Assembly: GCA_016929065.1 (NCBI GenBank)
Contig: JAFGJO010000060.1
Location: forward strand, 1 to 51,321
Reading direction: 5' to 3'
Length of the DNA: 51,321 nt
DNA from: Spirochaetales bacterium
GTDB lineage: Bacteria > Spirochaetota > Spirochaetia > SZUA-6 > RPPD01
The notes under the pieces are model-generated. The model searched no databases. It worked only from the letters and a program-made list of their open reading frames with translations, and was not told the origin of the DNA. This document shows, piece after piece, positions 50,341-51,321 of the stretch. A program made the position numbers and the translations under genes. How positions within the stretch are numbered: the stretch's first letter is position 1; each line of letters starts with the position of its first letter.

Positions 50341-50484
50341 ATGTCTTTTTACAAATTAGACGGGGCGAAATTCCCATCAATTGAAGAGTTAAAAGAGGCA
50401 ATGTGGCCCCTGTATCAGGATAAAATGTCAGAAGAAGAATTCAATAGATTTGTTGAAGAAAATGCAGAGGTGATCGACGGATAG
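50341..50484 (+). CDS. 47-aa acidic protein, uncharacterised
   Basis: ATG 50341 has GGAGG 10 nt upstream and opens a 47-codon frame ending at TAG 50484. It has a composition typical for coding: SFYKLDGAKFPSIEELKEAM, then a helix with MSEEEFNRFVEENAEVIDG. It is acidic, soluble and without Cys or membrane segment. I do not recognise a family. It lies between a promoter candidate and pgsA, 32 bp upstream of the latter. Confidence 0.7.
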   Translation: MSFYKLDGAKFPSIEELKEAMWPLYQDKMSEEEFNRFVEENAEVIDG

Positions 50485-50516
50485 TCAGTGTTTATACTTT
50501 CGTCGTTCAATAGTGT

Positions 50517-51116
50517 GTGGAAAAAAATAATAAAACTTCAATAGCGTCACTATCAAATATCATTACCTGTTCAAGAATATTTCTTGCACCGGTTTTTTTA
50601 TTTGTTGTTCTGTCAATAAACCATCTCCCTTTTGATACGTTAACTTCCGTTTATTTAATATGGGGCATTTTTATTCTTATCGAGATTACCGACTTTTTTG
50701 ACGGATTTGTCGCCCGTCTTTTAAAGCAGGAAAGTGAGTTGGGTCGCATTCTTGACCCGTTCGCGGATTCTCTTGCACGGCTTACTTATTTCCTGGCTTT
50801 TATGCTATTGGGCATCATGCCTGTCTGGATTTTTGTTGTTGTTTTATACCGGGACTTGTGGATCGGATTTGTCAGGCTTTTGCTGTCACGAAGGGGGATT
50901 ACACAGGGCGCGAGGATGAGCGGGAAAATAAAAGCCTGGGTGTATGCAATCGCAGGAGTTTTTGGAATACTAACAATTTCTGCTCAATACATCTTGAATA
51001 ATTCCGAAGCATATGATATACTTTACTTCTTGACTCAAATAGTCTTTTACGTTGTTGTCGCTGCGGCAATATGGACGTTTTTTGATTACACGGTTAAATT
51101 AGTAAAAAAAGTTTAA
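50517..51116 (+). CDS. pgsA: CDP-alcohol phosphatidyltransferase (PgsA-like)
   Basis: Integral membrane enzyme of 199 aa with about five helices. The active-site motif DGFVARLLKQESELGRILDPFADS matches DG-x2-AR-x8-G-x3-D-x3-D completely. It makes phosphatidylglycerophosphate from CDP-diacylglycerol and glycerol-3-phosphate in the PgsA subfamily; another CDP-alcohol transferase is possible. The start is GTG 50517, two codons after an in-frame stop and without a clear ribosome-binding site. It is probably cotranscribed with the 47-aa ORF. Confidence 0.88.
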   Translation: MEKNNKTSIASLSNIITCSRIFLAPVFLFVVLSINHLPFDTLTSVYLIWGIFILIEITDFFDGFVARLLKQESELGRILDPFADSLARLTYFLAFMLLGIMPVWIFVVVLYRDLWIGFVRLLLSRRGITQGARMSGKIKAWVYAIAGVFGILTISAQYILNNSEAYDILYFLTQIVFYVVVAAAIWTFFDYTVKLVKKV

Positions 51117-51123
51117 AAAACGC

Positions 51124-51248
51124 TTGACGTATGGTTCATTTTGATTATACATTATACCTCACGCTTTGAGCATCTGCTTAAGGAATATTGAGCAACAATG
51201 CGTGTTTTTTTTTGCTCTGTAACGTGGAGTAAAATTGTTCTTTGAAAA
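51124..51248 (+). promoter_or_regulatory. Likely rRNA operon promoter and leader (box A-like)
   Basis: TTGACG (51124-51129), 16 bp and TATACA (51146-51151) form a promoter. Downstream are GAGCA...TGCTC, a TGCTCTGTAAC element (51213-51223) resembling box A of E. coli rrn leaders, and TTGTTCTTTGAAAA (51235-51248), a sequence very common just upstream of 16S rRNA genes. The 16S gene itself would lie beyond the right edge. The rest to 51321 is purine-rich without an ORF. Confidence 0.55.
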
Positions 51249-51321
51249 TAGAGGGAAGGGAAAAGTAAAGAGGAAAGAGATTGAGTGACCTTTGTAAAAG
51301 GTAAAATAGGATAAACTCCTA

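Noticed and set aside
1-51321. Defence island, toxin-antitoxin, prophage or biosynthetic cluster
   Set aside because: No nuclease-helicase sets, integrase, capsid, NRPS/PKS or small toxin-antitoxin pairs were found; most genes are housekeeping or envelope functions.

Overview
The window (about 43% G+C by eye, dense gene packing, many 1-20 bp overlaps) reads like the chromosome of a Gram-negative-type, motile anaerobe, most likely a spirochaete (Spirochaetota). Pointers are a FliG-like paralogue next to pgsA, an Mla/MCE lipid transporter, a full RnfCDGEAB complex, a bactofilin plus M23 peptidase pair, a Suf-only Fe-S assembly operon, a lipoprotein signal with a relaxed lipobox, and several long proteins that I place only in spirochaete-type families. 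The phylum call is inference; no rRNA gene lies inside the window.

Layout. Positions 1-84 look like the end of an IS21-like insertion sequence that continues to the left. From 140 to 7991 everything is on the minus strand: DUF167, hisS, a 141-bp palindromic element with a terminator next to it, a secreted TPR/pseudo-peptidase protein, a P-loop ATPase fused to an Asp23-like domain, an RluA-type pseudouridine synthase, and mlaEFD. From 8048 to 17517 the plus strand carries a divergent PAP2 membrane protein, an unrecognised 532-aa membrane protein coupled to rnfC, rnfCDGEAB, and a GH57-family protein that lacks the catalytic glutamate. From 17527 to 25244 (minus) come an Fn3/TPR secreted protein, an ABC importer whose permease and ATPase are fused in one chain with its lipoprotein binding protein, two uncharacterised proteins, dusB and tatD. 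From 25630 to 29824 (plus) a cell-shape type cluster follows: M23 peptidase, bactofilin, YaaR-like, PSP1/RicT-like, then an MtnA-fold protein with both catalytic residues replaced.

From 29846 to 35889 (minus) lies a compact suf operon (rrf2, sufT-like, sufC, sufB, sufD, Rieske, sufS, sufU), led by a promoter with a 9-bp inverted repeat that could be the Rrf2 operator. A second Rrf2 gene (38857) heads a cysteine/homocysteine operon (cysK, O-acetylhomoserine sulfhydrylase), so sulfur acquisition and Fe-S assembly sit within 12 kb, each with its own Fe-S type regulator. Between them are a flavodoxin-fold oxidoreductase, a PfkB sugar kinase and a YchJ/SEC-C protein. The right end carries a GPH sugar symporter, pyrimidine nucleoside phosphorylase, a RecJ-like exonuclease with a large insertion, a short zinc-ribbon protein, plsC, rpsU, tRNA-Phe, a 280-bp run of hairpins, the FliG-like gene, a 47-aa ORF and pgsA. 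The last 200 bp look like an rRNA operon promoter and leader.

No phage, CRISPR array or classical defence island is visible. The most unusual items are the two catalytically altered enzyme folds (GH57 and MtnA), the Rnf-linked membrane protein, the ATPase-Asp23 fusion, the palindromic elements, the tRNA-Phe/fliG hairpin cluster, and the rpsU ribosome-binding site that is nearly a full complement of the 16S rRNA 3' tail.
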